Origin: Ignavibacteriota bacterium
GTDB taxonomy: Bacteria > Bacteroidota > Ignavibacteria > SZUA-365
DNA length: 64,000 nucleotides
NCBI GenBank assembly: GCA_016218045.1
Contig: JACRFB010000018.1
Location: forward strand, 25,619-89,618
Direction: 5' to 3'
Shown: positions 17,583 through 27,201 of the stretch, one piece after another
Numbering within the stretch: position 1 is the first letter of the stretch
Layout: each line of letters starts with the position of its first letter
Notes under the pieces: generated by a model
Told to the model about the DNA's origin: nothing
The model's input: the letters and a program-made list of their open reading frames with translations, nothing else
Database searches by the model: none
Made by a program: the position numbers and the translations under genes

Positions 17583-18206
17583 TCAGTGCAGAACGACAAG
17601 GCGTCGCGACAGCGCATAGGGAGCCGCGTCGAAGCGATACGTGTACACGCCCGTCGACAGAGTGCCGACGTCGAGATCCGCCGAGTACGATCCGGCGGAA
17701 AAGAATCCATCCGCGAGTCGCATGACCTCGCGACCGGATTCATCATAGAGTACAACACGCACGGATCGGGGAACATCAAGAGAAAAAGTGATGCGTGTAC
17801 GTCCTCGCGCCGGATTGGGAAAGTTCTGTCCCAATGTCAGTGAAGCGGGCACAGCGTCGACACGTTCGACGGCAAGCGGGACTCCACTGAGACCGGGCCA
17901 GAAACCGAAGTTCGCGCGTTCGGTCGCCGACGATGTCGGTCCTGCCAGAGTCTGACCGACCGAACCTGCGAGCCGGGTGGTCCCGTTTCCAGCCGCCGCG
18001 GCGCCCGAGCTGATCACGGCGCGAAGCAGGCGCGTCTGCGCAGTGGCCGGACTTGCACCGTGGAGCAGCAGCACGAGCAGAGAGAAGAACGCGAGCAGCG
18101 TGCCGCTCGTCACGGATATGCGCGACGACGGGGAGGATTCGGACCGCGGCGATTGCTGCAGTATCGCCGGCGTCGCTGCGGGGATTGTATAGATGGACCG
18201 TGTCAT
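17583..18206 (-). CDS. Small T9SS cargo protein coupled to tail-fibre-like gene
   Basis: A 207-residue exported protein. Its ATG (18206-18204) overlaps the TGA of the upstream gene as ATGA, which points to translational coupling. It has a long n-region followed by a hydrophobic segment (LLAFFSLLVLLLHGASPATA), then a short RLLRAVISSGAAAAGNG/RLAGSVGQTLAG module often seen in small proteins of T9SS bacteria. A T9SS type A domain follows (LGQNFPNPARGRTRITF to LSRRLVVLH). No catalytic domain is visible. It is probably an accessory or structural partner of the large surface protein encoded immediately upstream. Confidence 0.75.
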   Translation of the reverse strand: MTRSIYTIPAATPAILQQSPRSESSPSSRISVTSGTLLAFFSLLVLLLHGASPATAQTRLLRAVISSGAAAAGNGTTRLAGSVGQTLAGPTSSATERANFGFWPGLSGVPLAVERVDAVPASLTLGQNFPNPARGRTRITFSLDVPRSVRVVLYDESGREVMRLADGFFSAGSYSADLDVGTLSTGVYTYRFDAAPYALSRRLVVLH

Positions 18207-20248
18207 TGTTTTATCACCAGGACGTTGAACTGCGCATTGTTTGGTATCGCCACATTGTTCTGGTTGAAGATTTCCCACTTGCTGCGGATCGTGTTGTAAT
18301 ACACGCCGATGGGACTGTTGTTATATACAATACCGCTCGGATTCAGCTTCTGCGTTACAATGAGTATGCAGGTGGCGTCGCCGTTGCACATGGCGTTGTC
18401 GATATCGGTGCCGTTTGCGCTCAGTTTATTTGCCGCGGTTGCGGTATGGATAAAGGCCGCCTTGTTGACCCCCGATACACGGATGGCTCCATTGTCGAGC
18501 TCGAGCGCGGTGCCCACACCCGAACCGGAATACTTCGCCTCGACCGCAACGCCGTTGCTCGAGAACGTTTCACCACGGACACCCGACGAGGCAGACGAGC
18601 TGTTTGTTGTGAGGCCATACACACCGAAGCCGCTCGGGGTTTCTCCGTACACACCCCAACCGCTGCCCGCCTGATAGCCGATGACACCGATGCCCGTACC
18701 GCCCGTGCCGTTGTTTATACCGCGCACGCCGGCGGAGTACCCTCCTGGTGTTGTTGGTGTGACAAGTCCGAAAACACCGGTCACTCCTCCTGTCGCACCG
18801 ACGCCGTGTGATGTGGATGCCGCCTCGCCTCGCATGCCGAATGTGGAGCCGGTGGTCGCGGAATTCTGTCCCAGAATGCCCGGACCACTGCCGGAATTCA
18901 CGATTTTCACCGCTTCGAGTGAAGAACTTGTGCTACCCGCGTACGGGAGCGTGATACCCGATGACGGTGTTGTCCACACGATATCGGTGCCGTTGTAGCC
19001 CAGCACCTGGCCGTTCGATGCGCCACTTTTGCTGAGCTTCGGCAGTGTGACGGCCTCGTTTGCGAGTTGCAACGTCGAGATGCCGTTGTCCTTGACGTTC
19101 ACTGTGGTTGCGGGTCCGGTCGGATTCGTGACATCGAGCGTGCCGTTGCTGTTCGTTATCGATTTTACGGCGTTTTGTTCGACCGCGGAAATCGTCACGG
19201 TTGTGCCTGCCGCGGTGACGTTGACGTTTGCCCCTGCCGCGAGAGTGACATTGTCATGCAACTGCGAGGGTCCGACGACCAGAGTTTTCACCACGGCCCC
19301 CGGCGTGATGTTGCCCGCGTCGACAGCATTGACCGCGATGGTGGGATTTGGATACTGACCCGCCAAATCGCCGCCGGCGGACGAACCGACGGAGAGAAAG
19401 TTCAGCGTGCTGGGTATGACACCCGGGGCGATATCATTGGCGGTGATGCTGCCGTCCTGTATTTCGATGCTCGAAACGGCATCGGGCGCGATGCCGGGAT
19501 TGGGATACGATCCGTTCAAATCACCTCCTGCGAGCGACCCCACGGCGATAAAATTGGCAACACCGGGCAGCACTCCCGGTGCAAAATCATTCGCGGTGAG
19601 GGATCCGTCCTGAATCCTGTCGGACGTGATGGCATTTGGAGCAATGCCGAGGTTTGCCGTCGGACCATTCGGATTTGTGACACTGATCATGCCATCCACC
19701 GATTGGACTCCTTGAATGCCGGTACCGCCTCCACCACTCGATGAAATGGTGATGGTGTTTCCGCTATTGGTGACGGTGGTGCCGCCCGAGCCCTGCAACG
19801 TCAGCGCTCCGCTTTGATTATTCACGCGGGTCACAACGCCGCTGGCGGAGGGGGAGAGGGATTCCGCCACATCAGCGACGGCGGCGCGCAGGGCATAGGG
19901 TGCCGCGGTGAGCGCCGTACGCGGCGACAATTCCGTTCCGCCGCCCACACGCACACCGAGGAAATACGCCCGGTCGAAACCCAGACTCGCCGGGAGAGGT
20001 GTAACGCTGCCGATGATCACGTTAAACACGCCGCGCACCACCGGCACTGTCTGTGTCTCGGTGTACAGGGCCGTTCCTCCGGTGGCCGTCTCGTACAGTG
20101 ACAACGTCAGACCGGTATTGCCATCGGGAAGCAGATTGCCAGATGCATCGGCGAGAACACCCTGGAAACTGATGACACGTGGAACCTGTGCCTGCACCGT
20201 CAATGACAGCAGGAGCGCCACGACAATGAGTGCTGAAGAAAGTCGCAT
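18203..20248 (-). CDS. Tail-fibre/collar-like secreted surface protein
   Basis: A 681-residue protein with signal peptide MRLSSALIVVALLLSLTVQAQ. Residues 25-125 form a conserved module starting PRVISFQGVLADASGNLLPDG. Then follow repeated GGDLNGSYPNPGIA / GGDLAGQYPNPTIA units alternating with IQDGSITANDIAPGV helical turns, a trimeric fibre-like pattern also found in phage tail fibres and autotransporter heads. The C-terminal part has Gly/Ser-rich beta units (YSAGVRGINNGTGGTG, GVYGETPSGFGVYGLT). It has no T9SS domain of its own but overlaps a small T9SS cargo gene. It is likely an extracellular fibre or adhesin; no phage genes are nearby. Confidence 0.7.
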   Translation of the reverse strand: MRLSSALIVVALLLSLTVQAQVPRVISFQGVLADASGNLLPDGNTGLTLSLYETATGGTALYTETQTVPVVRGVFNVIIGSVTPLPASLGFDRAYFLGVRVGGGTELSPRTALTAAPYALRAAVADVAESLSPSASGVVTRVNNQSGALTLQGSGGTTVTNSGNTITISSSGGGGTGIQGVQSVDGMISVTNPNGPTANLGIAPNAITSDRIQDGSLTANDFAPGVLPGVANFIAVGSLAGGDLNGSYPNPGIAPDAVSSIEIQDGSITANDIAPGVIPSTLNFLSVGSSAGGDLAGQYPNPTIAVNAVDAGNITPGAVVKTLVVGPSQLHDNVTLAAGANVNVTAAGTTVTISAVEQNAVKSITNSNGTLDVTNPTGPATTVNVKDNGISTLQLANEAVTLPKLSKSGASNGQVLGYNGTDIVWTTPSSGITLPYAGSTSSSLEAVKIVNSGSGPGILGQNSATTGSTFGMRGEAASTSHGVGATGGVTGVFGLVTPTTPGGYSAGVRGINNGTGGTGIGVIGYQAGSGWGVYGETPSGFGVYGLTTNSSSASSGVRGETFSSNGVAVEAKYSGSGVGTALELDNGAIRVSGVNKAAFIHTATAANKLSANGTDIDNAMCNGDATCILIVTQKLNPSGIVYNNSPIGVYYNTIRSKWEIFNQNNVAIPNNAQFNVLVIKQ

Positions 20249-20546
20249 GGGTATATCCTTTCTGCAACCGTGGCATCAGCAATTCACCGCGCACCGGCTG
20301 CCGGGTAAAAAAAGAGATGAGGGGAGTTTCTACCCTAACCTCCCGCCATCCGTATTTGTTCCCAAAGTCAAATATTAATTAATGGCACGGACGTCGCCGG
20401 ACGGCCGCTGACCGTGCAGTGGTTCTGCCTGCGCTGCAGACCCGACAGACACAGGAGTTGCAGCGCAAGGACGCTCACAAAGGGAGTTTCAAGGCATGAG
20501 GGGATAGGGGGTTGATGCGGATAGGCCGGAGGAGGATCTGGGCGCG
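20249..20546. other. Spacer upstream of tail-fibre-like gene
   Basis: About 300 bp without a gene. It holds the leader of the minus-strand gene at 20248 (AAGGATATACCC just before its ATG) and an AT-rich patch around 20366-20383 (AAATATTAATTAATGG) that could belong to a promoter. Nothing else is recognised. Confidence 0.4.
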
Positions 20547-22526
20547 CTAATCAGAAGGGACGGTGGATACACGGCGTGCGCGATAGATACCATGCGTACT
20601 GCCAAATAGGAATTGCCCATCCTTTGTCTGAAGGCATGATGTATAGTAGGAGTGAACAGAGCCGCTCCTGAAATTGACAGCTTCCCATGACGCGCCGCCG
20701 TCTGTCGAGAAGTAGTGCAGTCCGCCGTACGGGTCGGAGACGGACACGAGGCCCGTCCCTGCTGACTGGAAGCGGAGGGAGATGCCTTGGTCCGGCATCT
20801 GCAAGAAGGTTGGCAGTTCGACGGTCTGCCACGACACCCCACGATCGGCACTGCGGAGGATTGTGCGACCCTCATGAATACAGAGCATCGTATCATCCGA
20901 CCACATGCCATAGACTGGGCCTGTGTGTATACAGCGCCAGTGTGTGCCGCCGTCATCGGAGCGCAGCACGGAGTCCGGCAGCACTACTTCACGCGCGCGA
21001 CTTCCCTCACTTTGTGCCGTAACGGATGCGAAGACTGTGCCGTCGGCGGGCGAGTCCAGAAAACGCGCCCGCGCGAGCAGCGGGACGGTGGACCACCGCG
21101 CGCCCGCATCGCTGCTGTAATTGTTTTCCCTGGTGTTCGTGTAATATCGGAATCGTGAATCCGATACTATCGATGTACACCAGGTGTTTTCCTGTGTCTT
21201 CCACGAGCTGCCGTCGTCCGTGGTCCACGCGGGGCTGCCGCTGGGCAGGTGAGAGTCGATTGGATATCCGGGGAAGGTCTGCCCTAGGTGGCTGAGGGTT
21301 ACCCCCTCAGAAGCTCTCGTAATAGCGGTGATGCCGCCGGTTTCCCTCGCGATGCCGAAGTGTACATCCATCCCGTCGAGACCACGGGGCTGCCATGACC
21401 GCCCGGAATCACGAGATACATACAGCCCTCCCGCTCGAGTTCCCGCAAACACCGTTCCGTTCGGACTGGAAAAGAGAGCCGTAACTTCACGTGCCGGCAA
21501 GCCGCGATTCAATTCATTCCATGTGCGCCCCTCGTCTGACGAGGCGTACACACCGGCATGTGTCGCCGCCAGGATACGACCCCGTGTATCGACACAGAGG
21601 TCATGCACGATGTGATTGTTCAGCCCAGCGCGCCACCGGAAGCGCATCGAATCGCGCGCGATCCACACACCGCGCGCGCCGTTGGGACCTCCGCACATCA
21701 GTGTGCCGTCGGACAACCGGACAATACGATCGGGCCAGCCTTCGTATCGTATCGTCGCATTCGAGATTGAATCCTCCAGCACCCACGAGAATCCCGCATC
21801 CGTGCTCCGCCGGATGAGATATGCTCGTGATTTCGAGCTGTACGATCGTATGGACACGATGCCGCGCTCGTCGTCCACTGCAAACGGCGTCACCAGTCTC
21901 TCGATATCTGTTGACGACCACGTGGCACCCTGGTCGGTCGATCGTGACACGGTATTCGCCCATACAAGGACGACGGAGTCGGAGACGAAGGTGAAAATCG
22001 TCTGACGAAATCCTTTGGAAAAATCAAGTTGTGGTGGTGTGCTGACTACACGCCAGGTGAAGCCGTCGTCGTCTGATCGACAGAATCCCTTTGCAGAAAG
22101 GGAAAAGAGCGCGCCGCCGTGTGCGACCATGTGACTATACCCGATGTGATTCCGAGCGGCACTGTCGACCACCACCCATGTGCTGCCTCTGTCGGTGGAG
22201 CGAAGCAGTGGGAGAGTACCAGATCCGAAGGTGCTGAAGGCGTACACCGTTCCATGCGGACCCACAATCAGAGGCCACAGTATCTGCACTGTTAGCCGGT
22301 GCATTTCCAGCGGTATCGAGGCCTTCGTCCAAAGTGTTCCGCCGTCGCGAGAGATGTACAATCCGTATTCATCTGTCGATGCGTATAGCGTACCAGCGCT
22401 GTCGCAGGCCAGGCCATAGACGGCACAGCCCTCGGGTGACGGTACTTTCTCGAGTTCGTACTGCGCACACAGATGTGTCGTGATGAGCGCGAGACCAAGG
22501 AGGATCGATGCGGAACGTACCTTCAT
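20547..22526 (-). CDS. Secreted BNR/YCF48-like beta-propeller protein
   Basis: A 659-residue exported protein (signal peptide MKVRSASILLGLALITTHLCAQ). It is built of ~12 repeats with Asp-box signatures such as SRDGGTLWTKA, STDRGSTWVVVD, SSDEGRTWNEL, SRDSGRSWQPRG, SADRGVSWQTV and STDGGASWEAV, typical of sialidase-like/PSII-stability (YCF48) propellers. No catalytic sialidase Arg triad is recognisable, so a non-enzymatic surface role is likely. The C-terminus (FLFGSTHGIYRARRVSTVPSD) is not a T9SS domain. It is transcribed divergently from the SLC13 transporter. Confidence 0.8.
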   Translation of the reverse strand: MKVRSASILLGLALITTHLCAQYELEKVPSPEGCAVYGLACDSAGTLYASTDEYGLYISRDGGTLWTKASIPLEMHRLTVQILWPLIVGPHGTVYAFSTFGSGTLPLLRSTDRGSTWVVVDSAARNHIGYSHMVAHGGALFSLSAKGFCRSDDDGFTWRVVSTPPQLDFSKGFRQTIFTFVSDSVVLVWANTVSRSTDQGATWSSTDIERLVTPFAVDDERGIVSIRSYSSKSRAYLIRRSTDAGFSWVLEDSISNATIRYEGWPDRIVRLSDGTLMCGGPNGARGVWIARDSMRFRWRAGLNNHIVHDLCVDTRGRILAATHAGVYASSDEGRTWNELNRGLPAREVTALFSSPNGTVFAGTRAGGLYVSRDSGRSWQPRGLDGMDVHFGIARETGGITAITRASEGVTLSHLGQTFPGYPIDSHLPSGSPAWTTDDGSSWKTQENTWCTSIVSDSRFRYYTNTRENNYSSDAGARWSTVPLLARARFLDSPADGTVFASVTAQSEGSRAREVVLPDSVLRSDDGGTHWRCIHTGPVYGMWSDDTMLCIHEGRTILRSADRGVSWQTVELPTFLQMPDQGISLRFQSAGTGLVSVSDPYGGLHYFSTDGGASWEAVNFRSGSVHSYYTSCLQTKDGQFLFGSTHGIYRARRVSTVPSD

Positions 22527-22681
22527 CCTGTACCTTTCCCGGGATGTGGTTGGACATCACAAACTAGAAAGATGGTGAAGAAGAGACAAGGGGCGACAGT
22601 GCGGCGCACTACTCAGGTGTCGATGTTTGTTTCACGGCAGGGGAATGTCTACCATCGCACAATATCAGCGAGAGGTTGCGG

Positions 22682-24265
22682 ATGGCGGAAGGCACTGCGG
22701 CGGGAACAACGTTGAAACGAGCGGGATTCTTCACAGGAATACTGCTTCTGGCGCTCTGCATTTGTGCGCCCGTGCTGCCCGTGTTTCACGATGCGGCAAT
22801 GTCTGTGCTCGCGGGTGCAGCGGAGCCGGACTCCTGGGAACTTGCGCGCAGTATGCAGGCCGCGGCCGGACTCTTCTTCATCATGATCGTGTGGTGGATC
22901 ACCGAGGCAGTGCCGCTGCCGGCCACGGCCTTGCTGCCCGCCGTGTTGCTGCCCGCGTTGCATGTGGTCGGCTTCGGCGCGCGCGGCGCGGTGGAGTTCA
23001 CACCGAAGACGGTGCTTGCGCATTACGCCAATCCGGTGATATACCTCTTCCTCGGCGGTTTCCTTCTGGCGGCCGCGATGCAGCGGTGGGGACTCGACCG
23101 CCGCCTGACGCTGTGGCTGCTGTCACGCGGCCGTGTGGCGGACAATCCGCGCAGCATACTGCTGGGCGTGATGGCGGTGACGGCCTTCCTCTCGATGTGG
23201 ATATCCAACACCGCGACGGCCGCGATGATGCTGCCCATCGGACTCGGCATTCTCACGATGCTCGCGCTGAAGCCGGGCGATTCACCCTACGGCACGGCGA
23301 TGATGCTCGGCATCGCATACGCCGCGTCCATCGGCGGTGTGGGCACCATCATCGGCACGCCACCCAACGGCATCGCGCTGGGCATCCTCGACACGGCGAT
23401 GGCGGGCCGAGCAGGATTCGAGTCCATAGGTTTTCTCGAATGGATGGTCATCGGTGTGCCCTTTGTGGTGCTGATGGTGCCGATGACGTGGCTGTTGCTC
23501 CTGCGATTAAATCCGCCCGAAGTCGCGCACATTCCCGGCGGCAGGGAACGCCTGCGCGCGGAGCACGCGGCGTTGGGTCCGATGTCCACAGGGGAAAAAC
23601 GTGTGCTCGGCATACTCGGCTGCGCGGCGATACTGTGGATCTCGAATCCCTTCTGGGGCGACATCCTTCCCGATGCAATCGCGCAGCGGCTCGCCTGGGT
23701 CGACGAATTCCACATCGGACTCTGCGCGGGTGCGCTCTGTTTTTTCGTGCCCGTACATCTGCGCAGGGGCGAGTTTGTGCTGCGCTGGGACGACGCCGCG
23801 TCGGTGGACTGGGGCACGCTGATGCTGTTCGGTGGCGGCATCGCGTTGTCGGACGCACTGTTCCGCACGGGGCTCGCGCCGTGGGTCGCCTCGTCGGTGA
23901 TCGCGGCCATTGGCACACCCTCGACGTTTGTGCTTGTGGCGGTGATCGTGGTGTTTGTCGATTTCCTGACCGAGGTCACCTCGAACACTGCGGTCACATC
24001 GATGATGGTGCCGGTAGTCATTTCGATCGCCGCCGCAACCGGAGCCGATCCGGCGGCGCTGGCCGTCGCAGCCGCGATCGCCGCGTCGCTCGCCTTCATG
24101 CTGCCCGTCGCAACACCTCCCAACGCGCTCGTGTACGGCACGGGATACGTGCCGCTTCGCGCGATGGTGCGCAACGGTTTTGCGCTCGACATACTCGGGT
24201 GGCTGCTGGTGATAGGACTGCTGCCGCTTTTCGGCGACATGTTGTTCGGGCTGTTCCGCTTCTAG
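22682..24265 (+). CDS. SLC13/DASS-family anion (dicarboxylate/sulfate) symporter
   Basis: A 527-residue inner-membrane transporter with ~11-12 helices. The two inverted SNT motifs that bind substrate carboxylate and sodium are present: MWISNTATAAMMLPIG and EVTSNTAVTSMMVPV, as is the family motif WWITEAVPLPATALLP. The ATG at 22682 follows GAGAGG; a TTG two codons earlier is an alternative. Substrate (succinate-type dicarboxylates versus sulfate) cannot be told from sequence alone. A glycosidase gene follows on the same strand after 134 bp, but no functional link is evident. Confidence 0.9.
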   Translation: MAEGTAAGTTLKRAGFFTGILLLALCICAPVLPVFHDAAMSVLAGAAEPDSWELARSMQAAAGLFFIMIVWWITEAVPLPATALLPAVLLPALHVVGFGARGAVEFTPKTVLAHYANPVIYLFLGGFLLAAAMQRWGLDRRLTLWLLSRGRVADNPRSILLGVMAVTAFLSMWISNTATAAMMLPIGLGILTMLALKPGDSPYGTAMMLGIAYAASIGGVGTIIGTPPNGIALGILDTAMAGRAGFESIGFLEWMVIGVPFVVLMVPMTWLLLLRLNPPEVAHIPGGRERLRAEHAALGPMSTGEKRVLGILGCAAILWISNPFWGDILPDAIAQRLAWVDEFHIGLCAGALCFFVPVHLRRGEFVLRWDDAASVDWGTLMLFGGGIALSDALFRTGLAPWVASSVIAAIGTPSTFVLVAVIVVFVDFLTEVTSNTAVTSMMVPVVISIAAATGADPAALAVAAAIAASLAFMLPVATPPNALVYGTGYVPLRAMVRNGFALDILGWLLVIGLLPLFGDMLFGLFRF

Positions 24266-24399
24266 CCGCACGCAAAAGCGACGCCCGTTCTGCAGAGGAA
24301 CTGCGCGGCATCTTTTCGCATACACCGCCGTTGTATCTTGCAGCAGCTCCGGAATCCAATCCCGCGGGATCACCGCCCCCACCACTCGCACACGCCGTC

Positions 24400-26595
24400 A
24401 TGTCCACAATTCCGAGTATCGGATCCGTATTTCTTCTGATCTGCGCCATGTGTGCGCCTCTTGCGGCGCAGGACGGCACGCCGCCGTTCCGCAATCACGA
24501 TCTTCCCGTTGCCGATCGTGTCGCCGATCTTGTGGGGCGTCTGACACTCGAGGAGAAGATCGCGCAGATGCAGCATGAAGCGTCCGCGATCGAGCGGCTG
24601 GGCATTCCGCCGTACACGTGGTGGAATGAGGCCCTGCACGGCGTGGCCCGCGCGGGCACCGCCACCGTGTTTCCCCAGGCCATCGGCCTCGCGGCATGTT
24701 TTGATGCGGATCTCCTGCACAGCATCGCGACGGCGATAGGTGTCGAGGCGCGCGCAAAACATCACGAGGCGCTGCGGCAGGGACGGCACGGCATCTACGA
24801 AGGACTGACCTTCTGGTCGCCCAACATCAACATCGCGCGTGATCCGCGCTGGGGCAGGGGACAGGAGACCTACGGCGAGGATCCATGGCTTGCAGGCACA
24901 CTCGGCGCCGCATTTGTGCGCGGACTGCAAGGCGACGATCCCGCGCATCTGCGCGCCGTGGCCACGCCCAAACATTTTGCGGTGCACAGCGGTCCGGAAC
25001 CCACACGCCACGCATTCAACGCGTCGGTGAGCGAGACCGATTTGCGTGACACCTACCTGCCCGCATTTGCGCGCACCGTGCGCGAGGCAGGCGCCGCCTC
25101 CGTCATGTGCGCATACAACCGGCTGTACGGCGATCCCTGCTGCGCGAGCACGCTGCTGCTCGACAGCATCCTGCGCGCCGAGTGGGGCTTCGACGGGTAT
25201 GTCGTGTCGGACTGTTGGGCGGTGAGCGACTACGTGAACTTCCATCACAGCGACACGTCGATGGTCGAGGCCGCCGCGCGCTCAGTGAATGCGGGATGTG
25301 ATCTGACCTGCGGACCCGAGTACGCCGCGCTGGGTGAAGCCGTGCGCAGAGGACTCGTCGCGCCGGCAGTCATCGACAGGGCCGCGCGCCGGCTCTTTAC
25401 GGCGCGAATGCGGCTCGGCATGTTTGATCCGCCCGGACGCGATCCATACGCCGCGATACCATATTCGAAGAATGCGTGTGAGAGACACGATTCGCTCGCG
25501 CTGCATGCCGCGGAGCGGTCGATCGTACTCCTGAAAAACAACGGAGGCACACTGCCGTTGTCTCGCGATATCCGGCGTATCGCGGTGCTCGGGCCCGCAG
25601 CGGACGATTCCACCGTGCTGCTCGGCAATTACAACGGCACACCGCCGTACGCCGTCACCCTGCTGCGCGGTCTGCGCGCGCGCGCCGGATCGGACGTCGC
25701 AATCACCTACACGCGTGGATGTGATCTCGCCGAGGGCAGACACACGGATTCCTCGGCCGCCGCCGCGGAGCAGCTTCTGATCGACGCACAGAAGGCCGCC
25801 TCCGATGCCGATGCCGTGATTGTAGTGCTCGGCCTGCATCCCTGGCTCGAGGGCGAGGAATTGCGTGTCGCACTCGACGGGTTCCGCGGTGGCGACAGGA
25901 CCACGATTGAACTTCCCGCCCCGCAGGAGCGTCTGCTGCGCGCAGTACAGAAACGAGGCCGGCCATTGATCGTGGTGCTGTTGTCGGGCTCGGCCATCGT
26001 GTCATCGTGGATGAGCGAATCCGCAGACGCGATTCTTGCGGCCTGGTATCCGGGGCAGCGCGGAGGTGATGCGGTCGCACACGTGCTGTTCGGCGATGTG
26101 AATCCCTCGGGACGTCTGCCCGTGACCTTCTATGCAAGCACACGGGACCTGCCACCCTTCGAGGATTACTCCATGCGCGGACGCACGTACCGCTTCTTTC
26201 ACGGCACACCCCAGTACGCCTTCGGACACGGACTGTCGTACACGGAATTTGCATACTCCGATCTGCGTGTGAGCGCGGATTCACTCGCGGACCACGAGGA
26301 ACTGACCATACTTGTGACAGTCGAGAATACCGGTCAGTTGGACGGTACGGAGATCGCGCAGCTCTACATCCGCGATACGGACGCGCCCGCCGGCGCAGCG
26401 CTCCGCACCCTGCGCGGGGTGCGGCGTGTGGACCTCGAGCGCGGCGGCAGGCGGCGTATCGCGTGGACACTCACGGCGGACGACAGGCGGTTCTGGGACG
26501 CGACATCGCGCTCCTTCCGGCATCCGCGACGTCTCAATATCATCGTGGGATCCTCGTCGGCCGACGAGCGGCTCCGAACTACCGTGCGTTTCTGA
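24400..26595 (+). CDS. Secreted GH3 glycosidase (beta-xylosidase/beta-glucosidase type)
   Basis: A 731-residue exported GH3 enzyme (signal peptide MSTIPSIGSVFLLICAMCAPL). The N-terminal TIM barrel holds RLTLEEKIAQM, WWNEALHGVAR, SPNINIARDPRWGRGQETYG and KHFAVHSGPE. The catalytic nucleophile should be D271 in GYVVSDCWAV. The C-terminal alpha/beta sandwich (ERSIVLLKNNGGTLPLS ... WYPGQRGGDAVAHVLFG) and a fibronectin-like cap (HEELTILVTVENTGQLDG) follow. WWNEALHGVAR and the YEGLTFWSPNINI segment resemble xylan 1,4-beta-xylosidases more than cellobiases. No T9SS tail, so it is probably periplasmic. The frame is open for 1.8 kb upstream, but that part is antisense-like overlap of the transporter gene and is not counted. 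Confidence 0.9.
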   Translation: MSTIPSIGSVFLLICAMCAPLAAQDGTPPFRNHDLPVADRVADLVGRLTLEEKIAQMQHEASAIERLGIPPYTWWNEALHGVARAGTATVFPQAIGLAACFDADLLHSIATAIGVEARAKHHEALRQGRHGIYEGLTFWSPNINIARDPRWGRGQETYGEDPWLAGTLGAAFVRGLQGDDPAHLRAVATPKHFAVHSGPEPTRHAFNASVSETDLRDTYLPAFARTVREAGAASVMCAYNRLYGDPCCASTLLLDSILRAEWGFDGYVVSDCWAVSDYVNFHHSDTSMVEAAARSVNAGCDLTCGPEYAALGEAVRRGLVAPAVIDRAARRLFTARMRLGMFDPPGRDPYAAIPYSKNACERHDSLALHAAERSIVLLKNNGGTLPLSRDIRRIAVLGPAADDSTVLLGNYNGTPPYAVTLLRGLRARAGSDVAITYTRGCDLAEGRHTDSSAAAAEQLLIDAQKAASDADAVIVVLGLHPWLEGEELRVALDGFRGGDRTTIELPAPQERLLRAVQKRGRPLIVVLLSGSAIVSSWMSESADAILAAWYPGQRGGDAVAHVLFGDVNPSGRLPVTFYASTRDLPPFEDYSMRGRTYRFFHGTPQYAFGHGLSYTEFAYSDLRVSADSLADHEELTILVTVENTGQLDGTEIAQLYIRDTDAPAGAALRTLRGVRRVDLERGGRRRIAWTLTADDRRFWDATSRSFRHPRRLNIIVGSSSADERLRTTVRF

Positions 26596-26601
26596 CGAGA
26601 A

Positions 26602-27192
26602 TCATTTCCACGACCACAGGTCCATCGACGATCCGGACGGCTGATTGCAGCTCGCGGTCAGAATGTCCGTACGCCCGTCGCCATTCGCGTCGAAGAGTCC
26701 GATGAGGATGGCGATGATGCCGAGCGGCTGCGTGGTCTGCAGCGTGTACGACGAGATTACAACGTCTTCAAATGTGACCTTGAACCCCACATCGCCGCGT
26801 GCGGAAGCAAACACCGGCTCCTTCGGATTCCCGTTGTCGACGATGCCATCGAGGTTGTAATAGCCGATAAGCCGATGCGAGTACGGCTTCCGTGTCGCAC
26901 CGGACCAGAGTGTGAATTCCCAGCGTCGTGTCGGTGTCGCACCATCGACGACGACCAACTTCTCGGTCAGGCCGTCGGCCTCAAAGTAGAAACCCTGATC
27001 GGGGATGCCATCGCCGTTGATGTCGAGGGCGCTCCGTCGATCGCCCGCGCTGGAGAAGCCGTCGCGCAGGCGTGGTGTGTTCGTTGAATCGGGACAGCCG
27101 GGCACGCTGCGCACGATGGACATCATCTGGTCCTGTGCCTGGAGTGCGAACACGGTGGCAAGAAGAAAGAACAGAATCATGGAGAAACGCAT
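26602..27192 (-). CDS. Small exported protein with EF-hand-like Ca motifs
   Basis: A 196-residue exported protein (signal peptide MRFSMILFFLLATVFALQAQ). It carries two Asp-rich calcium-loop motifs, LDINGDGIPDQG and FDANGDGRTDI, as in FG-GAP/VCBS or dockerin-type loops, and one similar but weaker site (YYNLDGIVDNGN). No catalytic domain is recognised. It is the last of three closely packed minus-strand genes (9 bp after the FG-GAP/T9SS gene) and converges on the GH3 gene 6 bp away. Confidence 0.7.
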   Translation of the reverse strand: MRFSMILFFLLATVFALQAQDQMMSIVRSVPGCPDSTNTPRLRDGFSSAGDRRSALDINGDGIPDQGFYFEADGLTEKLVVVDGATPTRRWEFTLWSGATRKPYSHRLIGYYNLDGIVDNGNPKEPVFASARGDVGFKVTFEDVVISSYTLQTTQPLGIIAILIGLFDANGDGRTDILTASCNQPSGSSMDLWSWK

Positions 27193-27201
27193 GATGTCAC
27201 C

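Noticed and set aside
18203..20248. Prophage tail-fibre gene
   Set aside because: It has a Sec signal peptide, is coupled to a T9SS cargo gene and has no phage structural or replication genes nearby.
22627..24399. Upstream extension of the GH3 frame giving one ~1320-codon gene
   Set aside because: The extension overlaps the SLC13 transporter in another frame and is Arg/His-rich; the signal peptide at 24400 marks the real start.
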